This document shows, piece after piece, positions 45,788 to 57,059 of a stretch of 64,000 nt of DNA. The first letter of the stretch is position 1. Each line of letters opens with the position of its first letter. Position numbers and translations under genes: made by a program. Location: NCBI RefSeq assembly GCF_000340215.1, contig NW_006921543.1, positions 1,364,001 to 1,428,000 of the forward strand, given 5' to 3'. Under the pieces are notes generated by a model that ran no database searches, was not told the origin of the DNA, and saw nothing but the letters and a program-made list of their open reading frames with translations. Origin of the DNA: Pseudocercospora fijiensis CIRAD86 (lineage: Eukaryota; Ascomycota; Dothideomycetes; Mycosphaerellales; Mycosphaerellaceae).

Positions 45788-46216
45788 CTACTTGTCCTCA
45801 TCGGCATTCTGTGGGGAATATTTGGAGAAGCCTGAAGCTCGGTACTGCCTCTTCTCAAGTAGACCCTCGTCATCGGCATTCTGTGGGGAATATTTGGAGA
45901 AGCCTGAAGCTCGGTACTGCCTCTTCTCAAGCAGACCCTCATCATCGGCATTCTGTGGGGAATATTTGGAGAAGCCTGAAGCTCGGTACTGCCTCTTCTC
46001 AAGCAGACCCTCATCATCGGCATTCTGTGGGGAATATTTGGAGAAGCCTGAAGCTCGGTACTGCCTTTTTGGGAGCATGTCATTCGTCACTGGCGAGCAA
46101 GCGTAAGCTATGAGGATCATTCGTTGAAGAGTAGTTGCCTCCTTACTAGGCATGATCGGACTGCTAGCAGCGAGAGCCAGCAGGCTAGAAATGGTTGCGA
46201 GATGAGAGAAATGCAT
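45788..46216 (-). CDS. secreted kexin-processed repeat peptide precursor (four repeats)
   Basis: A 142-residue precursor from the ATG at 46216, or 123 residues if a 57-nt intron (46146-46090, GTAAGG...GCCAG, in frame) is removed. Signal peptide: MHFSHLATISSLLALAASS. After a short linker come four 24-residue repeats, each opening with a Lys-Arg Kex2 site (KR at 50-51, 74-75, 98-99, 122-123 in the unspliced numbering). The segment after each KR begins QYRASGFSKYSPQ and ends in an acidic stretch NADDEGLLE before the next KR; the last copy ends NADEDK. This is the layout of fungal kexin-processed peptides: mating pheromones, dikaritin-type RiPP precursors, and secreted signalling peptides. The core lacks the Trp/Cys of known alpha-pheromones. 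It has two Tyr. No UstY-type (DUF3328) tailoring gene is visible nearby, the neighbours being repeats. Product unknown. Confidence 0.82.
   Translation of the reverse strand: MHFSHLATISSLLALAASSPIMPSKEATTLQRMILIAYACSPVTNDMLPKRQYRASGFSKYSPQNADDEGLLEKRQYRASGFSKYSPQNADDEGLLEKRQYRASGFSKYSPQNADDEGLLEKRQYRASGFSKYSPQNADEDK
45791..46069 (-). repeat. four 72-bp direct repeats inside the peptide precursor gene
   Basis: The copies are almost identical at DNA level. The visible differences are C/T at two positions in one copy, plus a shortened last copy. Codon positions are kept because 72 is divisible by three. Confidence 0.9.
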
Positions 46217-46480
46217 CTTGTCGATAATCCTAAGGCGATTGTCTTGTCTTCTCTTGTCTGTAGATATAAGAAGAACTTGTCCGATGACTTTCTCCCTCCG
46301 GCAACCTACCTAGCGCTTTTATATCCCTTTCGCTTGCTGCATAGTGCGACTTTTCAAATGCGAAGAGTAGGGACTCGTATCCCTCTAGCTCTAGACTCCA
46401 TGTTCAGTATGTATAGCTACTCCGAGTATCTGCCTCAAACCTGGAAAGTGCCGCAGGTAATAATTATATTGTAGCAACGA

Positions 46481-48408
46481 GCTCGACTATCGCGCGCTAT
46501 TTAATTACGGTCTATAAGCAATCCTAGCTGCCCGACATATTTCTACCGCCTATAACCGGTTTCCTTTCTTAGAAGGTTACTCGTAGATAGTAAAACAAAC
46601 CCCCGGTATATTTTAAGTTAAACTTTTTTCTTATATATAGTTAGTCTAGTCTTATTGCCTACGACTAGCTAATAATCTCCTTTAAGTCCTTTCTTAGAAG
46701 GCTATTCGTAGATAGTAAAAAAACCCCTAGTAATATTTTAAGCTTTTTTATTAATATATAATAATAAAGAACCTAGCTAGTAGTAGCCGACCTCTAACTA
46801 ACTTCTTCGTTTAATACGTACTTACTTATATTAGTTCGTCTTTTCTAGAGATTGTAAGGATTTAATAGGCTAGCTCTACTAGACTAAAATAAGAGTAGGT
46901 ATTACCCTATATCTATATAGTAGTACTATATAGCGCTAACGTATATCGGAGTAAAAGTACGCTTATACGTTCTAGAATATCGTAACCCTTACCTAGCGGT
47001 ACCGCTTACTATATAAAGTATAGTAAGAGTAGATATTAGAAGCTAACTAGCGCGACTATAAGGAACGTTAGTCTTCTAGCTAAAGGTAGTAATAACTATA
47101 GCTAAGAAGGAGGCTATTCCTAAAGCCGTATAGAAGGCTAGTTTAAAGACTATAGATAACTAAGTAAGCGCTAAGCGCTATCTGTCTACTACCGTATTTA
47201 GCCGCTATTAGTACTAATAACTATATAATAGCGAGCCGGTATATTACCCCCTACTGCTATACTAATTCTATCGATACGTTATAGTATTAGTCGATAATTA
47301 CTAGTTAAAGGTTACGGCTAGCTAGTCTGTTTCTACGTCGTTTAATTGCCTACTTAGTTACTCGCTATAGGTTCTTAATAGGGTTTGGATCTAGTAATAA
47401 GAGTAGCTAGTTATCTATAAGAATAGTACGGCGAGCTTATAGCTAGTTAATCGTATACTTAGCTCTATATATAGGCGCCGAGTCTTATTAGAAGAGTACT
47501 ATTCTTAGGTATAGGGTAGGCTCGTAGCTAAGGGGGTAATAGGTATTATTAGTTAGTAATAAGGCTATTTATATAACTAATTTCCTCCTAAACAATTAGC
47601 AATACCTTATTATAATAGGACTCTTTATTAATATTGCCCTAATTCTTATCCTATAGTAGGAGTAGTCTTCTACCGCTAATACTACTAATATAGGCCTATA
47701 TTATCTAGTATAGAAGGCGCTAGAAGCGAGGCCTTAAAATTCGAATAGTAGTCTTAGTTACGCTTACTAACTATTCGAGTAATAAAGAAACTCTTATATA
47801 ATCTATTATAGATAGTACTCTTATCGCTCTATAGAACGTTATCCTAGTTTTCTTTAGTAAAGTACTAGTAGAATTAAGCCTATTCGAGGCGTAGTCGTTA
47901 AATACGGTTATTATAGAAGGGTCGAGGGCGTATAACGTAGCGGTAGTAACTATATCTCCTATAGATACGAGAAATAGTTATAGGGCTATAATTTAAACTA
48001 AGTAAGTCTCTAACTTCCGTCTAAGCTATACGTCGAGTTATAATATTCTAAGTAATAAAGTCGATAATTTAGCGCTCTTACCTATCTATATAGAGACTAC
48101 GGCCTTATTATTATATTAGTACGTAGGCGGAGGCAATCTCTCGAAGAGGAGAGGGTTACGAATAGTCGAATTCGTCGAGTTAGTAGGCTCGATAGCGCCT
48201 AGGGGTAAACGGCTTATATACGATATAATAGATAGTCGATAATGCCTTCCGAGACTACTCTAAGATATAAATAAGCGGCTATTTAGCTATTCGACATAGA
48301 TATTTAATAGTAGTACGTAGTTTATATAAAAGTACGGCTTAGTAATAGATTTACTATTTACTAGTTTATTAGGTCGCTATTTCGTACGTTAGTAATAGGC
48401 TAATAGCC
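46481..48408. other. RIP-mutated block, unrecognised relic
   Basis: Strong RIP signature. A short direct repeat (TTTCTTAGAAGGYTAYTCGT, then AGATAGTAAAA) occurs at about 46565-46595 and 46690-46722. Frames translated past TAG stops did not yield a convincing domain. Confidence 0.45.
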
Positions 48409-48608
48409 TATTAGGGCTAAAGAGGCTATACGTAATTAGTATATAACTAGGCCGAGTAAAGCTAGGGTTTCGATGCCTTAGGCAGGGCTTAGCGCTTAGT
48501 ATTAGGCTAACTCTCCTACCTTCCTCCCTCTCCTCCTAGATCCTTATCGAATACTACTTATACCTACTACTACCCTATCTACCTACTAATATAATCCCTT
48601 CTTATATA
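48409..48608 (+). repeat. Gypsy LTR, copy A (200 bp)
   Basis: Starts TATTAGGGCTAAAGAGGCTA and ends CCCTTCTTATATA; the first two bases were probably TG before RIP. It matches 55220-55419, 62100-62298 and 62417-62616 along its whole length, with C/T and A/G differences. Confidence 0.85.
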
Positions 48609-48849
48609 GTATTCGATCTACCCTTTAAGGATAGTAGCTAGATAGTCCTTATTTTAAGCTTTTAGCGGTATAGCTACGAAAACTATCGATTTAACTATAT
48701 TACGCCTAAAGAACGGGATCTATACGTACTATTCTACTAAAACAACCGTACCACTTATTAAGCAAGGCCTTCTATACGGCCTATTACACTAAGTTAAACG
48801 TACTAGGCCGACACCTACTAATTCCGCTATATCCGCACTATAAGGGGCT

Positions 48850-50210
48850 ATAATACATTATCGGTGCTACCCCTTATTATAATAGCCGGCTTATTACGAA
48901 ACAATAATAACCGCGGCGCCGCTAGTAGCGCTAGCAATAACAATACTAGTAGTATAGTGCCTACCGAAGTAGCTGCTAAAGAGCCTACTAGAGGGCCTAC
49001 TAAAGAACTTATAGTTCTAGGTAATAATCTAGAATTGCCTGTTAACGACATTCTTAATAATATTATTAATCGACGATATAGCTAACTAGCCTTTAGCCCC
49101 TAACTAGTAGGGAGACTTTAAGAAGCTACTTAAAATAGGCTTACTACCCTACGTTAAGAACAGTAGCTAAAGGATAACCTCCTCGAGCTCCGCCGCCTTT
49201 AGGAAGCCCCGATAGCTACTACTAAACTAATAGCAGGACCTTCCTTACTATTAGTCTAGAAGAAGGATGCTAAGCTTAAGGATTGCACCGTGTTTAATAG
49301 CTCTAGTCGTAAGCAGTATAATAATTATATACGCGATTATAAGCTTAACTAACGAAATACACCGAGGGCTCTTCTAGACGACTATTTATTAGTTATCTAC
49401 GGTATATAGTACATTAATAGCGACCTAAAACGCACCTAGGATAACTATTTTAATTCTCTCGATAATTAGACCGCTATTTAGTAGCAAACCTATAAAACTA
49501 TTATACTAAACACCCTTAGAAACCCTATACTAAGGCAATAACATACTTAGGACTAGTATCTTTAAGCTAAATAAAAGACTAATTAATCGGCTCGCTTATT
49601 CGAGGCCTATTTAAAGACCCTTAAAGACGACCTTCCGGCTAAGACTAATTCTATATAGATCTCCGAGATACGCCTAAAACTTAGGTAGGAGCTTATCCTC
49701 GAATTAGACCGTCGCCGTATGTTTAAATAGGCTAACCTAACACGTATTTAATTTATAGTCGAGGTAGAAATAGCTAAACGAGCTATCTAGCTCTAGTAAC
49801 GACTAGAATCGAGGATCCGACTAGCTAGTACTAACCGTAGCAACCGTAGCCGCGGAGGAAATTAAGGTTCCTATTAGAACAATAATGCTAATAATAGGAA
49901 TAGTAACAACGACCGTAGAAGAGGCCGTAGCTAGCGGCTATATAGAGGAGGCCGCGATAGGGGCCGTAGAAGGGGCTCGTATCCCTATAATACTAACCGC
50001 TCGACTAATAATAGTAGTAATAGCTATAGCAACCCCCTAACCGGATTGAAGTGCTTTAACTATAATAGTACTAGCTATCTACTAGGCTAATGCGACAAAC
50101 CTAAGGATTAGGCCTAAATTAACCGTGCTTCCGCTAAGTATAGGAAACACCTTTTAGCCGCTAATGCTACCCCTATCGGCTCTTTTAATTAGTCGAAAAA
50201 AGAATAAGCG
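48850..50210 (+). pseudogene. Gag of Gypsy copy 1
   Basis: A frame broken by TAG stops. The first 70 codons are open (Asn/Ser/Ala-rich, ending IINRRYS). A basic Arg/Gly-rich region (about 49840-50000) precedes a zinc-knuckle remnant CFNYNSTSYLLG-CDK (about 50050-50098), in which one Cys is changed to Tyr. Confidence 0.75.
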
Positions 50211-50289
50211 CCGTACTAACTGTTAGCCTTATACGGCGTAAGACTATCGATATTGTGCTAGCTATTATACGTACCTGTCTCGTATAGGA

Positions 50290-53200
50290 CACGTATAGTA
50301 CTAATTACAAAACTAAGGTTATACTAGATCTAGGAAATTCAGTTAGCGCCCTTATTAGCTATCGCTTAGCTAAGCAATTAGACCTCCGACAATTAAATAG
50401 GGCTAATCTACTAACCCTTGCTTAGTTTAATAACGCTCGGCACTTAACCTATAGAGCCTACTATATTCCTATAGTTCTAAAAGACCCCCTCGGCAATAAG
50501 CGTTTGTTAGACTTTACTACCTATATAGTAGATATAGACAGCCTTCTATCCGATATTGTTATTAGCAACCCTATTCTTAAGTACTACGCTATAGCTATAG
50601 ACTTAGGACTCTAATAATAGCGATTTAGGATCGCTAGGAAAGAGGACATTAAACACATTAACATTAGCGAGTGCCCTAACGATATTAGGGTCCTATTTAT
50701 TAGCAACCTAATACTAGCCTCCGCCCTAGCTAACCTAACTGCCGATCTGCTTAGTAGTAATAACGATAAACCTATACCCCCTAATAGTATAGACCCTAAT
50801 TAGCTTGCTCGTATACTATAGCCTATTCGAGAAACCTATATTAATATGTTTAAACACTACCTAGCATCGACATTGCCTATATTTAAAGAGACGGATTATA
50901 AGATTAATATTTTAGAGGGTAAAGAGGTCCCCTTTAGGCCCCTCTATAACCTTAGTAAACGAGAGCTTGCTATATTACGTAAATATCTAGATAAGAACCT
51001 AGCTAATAGTCCAATTTAGTATAGCAACAGCCCTGCTAGTATACTAATCCTATTTGTCCCTAAGAAGGATAGTAGTCTACGTTTATATATTAATTACCGA
51101 GGGCTTAATACTGTTACTATTAAGGACCGCTATCTACTTCCGCTTATTAATAAGACCCTCGATCGCCTATCTAGCGCCTATTTCTATACTATATTAGATA
51201 TTAAGGATGCGTACTATCGTATTTGTATTCGTAAGGGCGATAAATAGAAAACAGCCTTCTATACTCGCTATAGCAATTTCGAGTACTTAGTTATACTATT
51301 TAGGCTAGCTAATGCCCCTACTATATTCTAGTCCTATATTAATTAGGCCCTATTAGGCCTGTTAGACTACCTCTATATAGTTTACCTAGACGATATCCTA
51401 GTTTATATATACTTACCTAACATTGCGGAGTACTAGGCTATAGTCCGTAAGGTGCTTAACCGCCTACGGGCCTATAGCTTGTATTACAAGCCTTCTAAAT
51501 GCACCTTTGCTGCTAAGGAGGTGTCCTTCCTCGGCTTCCTCGTGTCGACTGGTGGTATTAAGGCCGACCCTAATCGGATTAAAACTATTACTAAATAGCT
51601 AACTCCTACTAGCGTTAAGGAACTCTAATTATTCCTAGGCTTTACTAACTTTTACCGTCGATTTATTAAGGGCTATTCGAGGCATGTAATGCTATTAACT
51701 AAGCTTACTAAGACTAAGGCTAACCCTTCTAGAGAGTTTAAATAGACTAACAAAACACAAGCCGCTTTTAACGGTCTAAAGCAACGCTTTACTAACGTTC
51801 CTTTATTACACTATTTCGTACTAAGTAAATAGATCCGAATTAAAACTAACGCTTTACAGTTCGCTATATTAGCTATTATATTATAGCAGTCTAATAACAC
51901 CTACTAGTACCCGATTGCCTTCTTCTTACGAAAGATAATCGATATAGAGCATCGTTACGAGACCTACAAGTAAGAGCTCTTAGTAATCGTAGAAGCCTTT
52001 AAGCACTAGCGCTACTATCTCGATAGTACTTAGTACCCTATTTAGGTCTATATAGACTATAACAACCTGCGTAGCATTACTAAGGTTATAAGGGTTATAG
52101 GTCGATAGGCTAGATAGGCCGTCTACCTCGCTAGGTTCGATTTTAATATATTATACCGGCTAGGCGTAAGTAACCCTACCAATAGCCTATCGAGGCGACC
52201 TAATTACGATAGCGAGACTTAGTATATTAATTCATTGTTTCTAACCCTATAGTATAAGATTGCTATAGCCTATATTGTTAATAAGTAAGCGTAGGATAAG
52301 CGGACTTCTAGACCCCGCAGCGGTAACAAATACTATAGCGGAGTTGTCGTTCTTCTAGTATACGTTAGAAAGGACGTAGATCGCTCGAGCTATAACGACT
52401 CGATTAAAGATATTGCTATCTATAGCGACAGCACTATAGAAGAGGTTGCAGTAGTTCCGGCTGCTAGTACTATTAGATATATATAATACGTACCTCGTTT
52501 AATAGCGAGGGTGCTATTAAATAACCTTACAAATAGGGATAGTTAATCGTTTATAGATAAGCTATTATAGGCTTAGCAGAGGGACGCCTTTGCTATTAAA
52601 CGTAATAATAGGCTTATAAGTAGGCGAACGACTCGATCTAGTAAAAGTAACTAGTCGGTCGACGACAAGGGTTACTTAAGGTTTAAGGGCAGATACTATA
52701 TCCCCGCTAAATAATCGATTAGATAAGAGCTTTTAAAGCGACACTATAATAGTAAGCTTGCTAGTTACTATAGCATAGAGAGGTCGTACGAGCTACTATC
52801 GCGTATATACTACTAGCTAAATAGTAAGCAGTATATAAAAGAATATATATAGACCTATATAGTATACTAGTGTATTAAAGCACTAAAGCACTTGCTATTT
52901 AGCGAGTTGTCTTTACTTCCTATTCCTAGGAAGCTATTCGTAGAACTTATAATAGATTTTATTATAGGCTTTCCTCCTACTAAGCGTAGGGGCAATAAGG
53001 ATATATATAATACTATCCTTATTATAGTAGATCGATTTACTAAAGGCGCTCGATATATCCCGGCGCGGAAGGATTAGACTGCTATTAATATAGCAGAAGC
53101 GCTATAGAATAATATCTTCTATACCTATTAGGGAACCCCTAAGGGGATAGTGTCTAATCGTAGATCGACACTAATATCGTACTATTAGAGCGAGATATGC

Positions 53201-54080
53201 CTATAGCTAAGACTAAAGCATCGACTATTAATAGCCTTCTATCTATAGACTAACGGTTAAATAGAGAGGCAGAATGCTACCCTATAGTAGTACCTACGCA
53301 GCTATATTAATAAGAACCCTAAAGACTAGGTTAACCTCCTATAGCCTATAGAATTCGTATATAATAATAGTATATACTTATTAATAAAGGTTTCACTATA
53401 TATAGCTATAATAGGCTAAAACGCTACCTTACTATAAGATCTATTTACCTCGCTCGAGGCCGAGCGTAAGGAAAGGGAAGCGCGTTAAGTACTAGAAACA
53501 CTAGCGGTAATAGAACGTATCTAGAAGATACGAGAAATCTACGCTAAGATAGCTAAGAAGCTAACAAAGGCTTAAAAGTACTAAAAGACCTACTACGATA
53601 AGCGCTATATACTAATAACCTTTAAATAAGGCGATATAGTTATACTTAGTACGAAGAACCTCCGCATCCGCAAACACCTATTACCTAATAGCAAAATAAG
53701 GCCTAGGCTCGTACTAAGATATATTAGCCTATTCCGTATTCGAGAGGCTAAGGGTATATAGGCCTACTAGTTATAGCTTCCTCCTTATTATACTATCTAT
53801 AACACCTTCTACGTATCCCTCGTTAAACTATATTACTAGCGCGAAGGCGATAAAGCGCCTGCTAAGTTAGAAGAAGTCTTAGCCGATAGTAAAGAGCTAT
53901 AGTCTATAGAACGTATCCTAAAGCATCGAATTAGGCAAGGCAAGAAGGAGTATCTCCTAAGATAGCAAGGCTATTTACCTAAATAGGACTCGTAGGAGGC
54001 TAAAGACTCCTTTAAGGATATAGCTAAGTTGTTAGACGAGTATTAGACTAGTATAAAGAACAAGAAGAAGGCTAAGGGCC
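50290..54080 (+). pseudogene. Pol of Gypsy copy 1 (PR-RT-RH-IN-chromodomain)
   Basis: Protease remnant LDLGNSVSALIS at about 50320 (normally DTG or DSG). RT: LFVPKKDSSLRLYINYR, LDIKDAYYRI and the catalytic box VYLDDILVY (about 51380-51405). RNase H: a degenerate region near 51830-52200. Integrase: an HHCC-like part, VELIIDFIIGFPPTKRRGNK (52937-52996, first Asp), VSNRRSTL (second acidic residue changed, about 53150) and IERQN (53255, Glu). C-terminal chromodomain: SIERILKHRIRQGKKEYLLR followed by a W-to-stop position and QGYLPK (about 53915-54000). The chromodomain identifies a chromovirus. The longest open piece is 52892-53077. Confidence 0.85.
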
Positions 54081-55219
54081 TATAATGTTACTAGAAAGGC
54101 CTAGGATTAATGCTACCCCTAGGGTGCTATTAGCTAACTAATTAGAGGCGAGCAATTGTTAGTAAAAATAAGACTATACTACTATAGTAAGCGCGCACCG
54201 AGTATTAACGAGCGCGCTATAACTATTAACTAATCGCCTGCTCTTTTAAGGAATCTATCTCTTTACTAGCGTACCCTATAAGACCCTTCTCTTAGCGCCC
54301 CCTTGTATTCCTATACCCTATTAAGGCCCTAAGGCCTAGGCGGTCGGCGGAGGCGGCGCGCGTATAGGCGAATAGTGCTAGCAATAATAATAATAGCGCC
54401 GTAGTACGAGCCGGCGGTATATTATAAGACGGCGCGCGGCTATATTAGTAACGGTATTACTAAGTATATTGCTAGCTAAAGGAGGAAAGGAAGAACAAGG
54501 TAAAGTTAGAGCTAAGGCGGCTAGCGCCGCTATTATTAACGTTACCTACTCGCTACTATTGTTAACCTTACTTATTATCGTTACTATACCTATAAGAATA
54601 ACCTTACCTATACTATAGCCTAAGGCTAAAACGTACTATACTAACTAGGTTAAAAAGTTCGAAGGGCTTAGAGACTAAAAAGGTTAAGCGATTAATAGAC
54701 TAACTAAGGGCAAAAATATAGAGCTAAGCTAGCTAGGGTCGATCTTGCGGATAATAGGTTACTCCTCGATCTTTCCGACCCTTTAAGCGAAGCAAACCTT
54801 AACTATTATACTTATAATAGCCTTTACTTATAGAAACTAGACGAACTGCGTTTTTAAAAAGATAAGATTAATTAACAATTAAAGGCTACTAAACCTAACT
54901 AATTAGAGCTAGCGAAACTACGATAGTAAATAATAGCCCTCGTAATAATAAGAATAAACCCTCGGAAGCGGACATTTCTAAGTCTTTTAGAGTAGACGTA
55001 AAGAACTCGAAACGATATTACTTAGAACGGAGGCAGTGCTATAATACCTCGTACGCCTACCTATTATAGTAGGGAAGACGCGCTCGTATTGTAATTAGTC
55101 GATAGCCCTTAATTCTTATAGATATATATTACTTTATTATATATAAAGATAGCGTATTTAGAGTTAGATATAGTATTAGAAGGTAAGGTTTTATATAGTT
55201 ATATAATTAGGTAGTTAAG
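54081..55219 (+). other. 3' untranslated internal region of Gypsy copy 1
   Basis: RIP-mutated, no frame. Includes a stretch (54660-55100) that recurs in copy 2 (61430-61860) with about the same spacing from the chromodomain. Confidence 0.6.
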
Positions 55220-55419
55220 TGTTAGGACTAAAGAGGTTACACGTAATTAGTATATAACTAGGCTCGAGTAAAGCTAGGGTCTTAATGCCTTAGGCAGGGC
55301 TTGGCGCTTAGTAATAGGCTAACTCTCCTACCTTCCTCTCTCTCCTCCTAGATCCTTATCGAATACTACTTGTACCTACTACTACCCTATCTACCTGCTA
55401 ATATAACCCTTCTTATATA
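55220..55419 (+). repeat. Gypsy LTR, copy B, shared by copies 1 and 2 (200 bp)
   Basis: Starts TGTTAGGACTAAAGAGG, the only copy that keeps the TG, and ends CTTCTTATATA. It serves as 3' LTR of copy 1 and 5' LTR of copy 2. Confidence 0.85.
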
Positions 55420-55659
55420 GTATTTAATCTATCCTTTAAGGGTAGTAGCTAGATAGTCCTTATTTTAAGCTTTTAGTAGTATAGCTACGAAAACCGTTAA
55501 TCTAACTATATTACGCCCGAAGAACGGGACCTATACGTACTATTCTGTTAAAACAACCGTACTAATTATTAAGCAAGGCCTTCTATACGGCCTATTATAC
55601 TAAATTAATCGCACTAAGCCGATATCTACTAATTCCGCTATATCCGTATCTTAGGGGCC

Positions 55660-57015
55660 TATAATATATTATTAGTGTTACCCCTTACAATAGCCGGCTT
55701 ATTACGAAGCAACAACAACCGCGGCGCCGCTAGTAGCGCTAGCAATAACAACGCTAGTAGCATAGTGCCTGCTAAAGTGCCTGCTAAAGAGCCTACTAGA
55801 GGGCCTACTAAAGAACCTATAATCGAAGGGGATAACCTATCGTTGCCCGTTAACGACATTCTTAGCAATATTATTAACCGTCGATATAGCTAACTAGCCT
55901 TTAGCCCCTAGCTAGTAGCGAGACTTTAAGAAGCTACCTAAAATAGGCTCGCTACTTTACGTTAAGAACAATAGCTAAAGGATAACCTCCTCGAAATCCG
56001 CCGCCTATAGGAAGCCCTAACAACTAACACTAAGCCGATAGTAGGGCCTTCCTTACTATCCGTCCTAGTTTAGAAGAAGGATGCTAAGCTTAAGGACTGT
56101 ACCGTGTTTAATAGCTCTAGTCGAAAGTAGTATAACGACTATATTTGTAACTATAAACTTAACTAGCGTAACGCACTAAGAGCGCTGCTAGATAACTATT
56201 CCTTAGTCGTATACGCTATATAGTACATTAATAGCGACCTAAAACGCACTTAGGATAATTATTTCGATTCCCTTAGTAACTAGGCTACTATTTAGTAGAA
56301 AACCTATAAGACTATTATACTAGACACCCTTAGAAACCCTATACTAAGGCAATAACACGCTTAGGACTAGTACCTTCGAGCTAAGCAAAAGACTAATCAA
56401 TCGGCTCGCTTATTTAAAGCCTATTTAAAGACCCTCGAGGATAACCTTCCGGCTAAAACTAATTCTATATAGATCTCCGAAATACGCCCTAAATTAAGAT
56501 AGGAATTAGTCCTTAAATTAGACCGCCGCCGTGTATTCGAATAGGCTAATCTAATACGTATTTAATTTATAGTCGAAGTAGAAACAGCTAAACGAGCTGT
56601 TTAGCTTTAGTAATAGCTAGAGTCGAGGATCCGACTAACTAGTACTAACTGTAGCAACCGTAGTGCCCGCGGAGGAAACTAAGGTTCCTACTAAGACAAC
56701 AACGCTAATAATAGGAATAGTAACAACGACCGTAGAAGAGGCCGTAGCCGGCGGCTATATAGAGGAGGCCGTAATAGGGGCCGAGGAAGGGGCTTGTATC
56801 CCTATAGTGCTAACCGCTCTGCTAATAATAATAGCTATAGTAATCTACTAACCGGATTGAAGTGCTTTAACTATAATAGCACTAGCTATCTACTAGGCTA
56901 ATACGACAAACCTAGGGACTAGGCCCGGATTAACCGTACTTCCGCCGAATATAAGAAACACCTTTTAGTAGCTAACGCTACCCCTATAGGCTAACCTTCG
57001 AAAAAAGAATAAGCG
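55660..57015 (+). pseudogene. Gag of Gypsy copy 2
   Basis: Same layout as in copy 1. The first 72 codons are open (55675-55893). Ser/Asn/Ala-rich start, basic region near 56640-56800, and a zinc-knuckle remnant around 56865-56925. Confidence 0.72.
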
Positions 57016-57059
57016 CCGTACTAACTATTAGCCTCGTACGGCGTAAGACTATCGATATT

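Larger units (their letters stand above)
48409..55419 (+). mobile_element. Gypsy chromovirus copy 1, RIP-inactivated (LTR to LTR)
   Basis: About 7.0 kb from LTR 1 (48409-48608) to the middle LTR (55220-55419). Gag, protease, reverse transcriptase, RNase H, integrase and chromodomain occur in that order on the plus strand, the Ty3/gypsy order. All genes carry many TAG stops. Confidence 0.88.

Noticed and set aside
45736..46113. Three other repetitive frames across the peptide-precursor repeats
   Set aside because: A 72-bp repeat gives periodic translations in every frame; only the chosen frame has a signal peptide and Lys-Arg sites.
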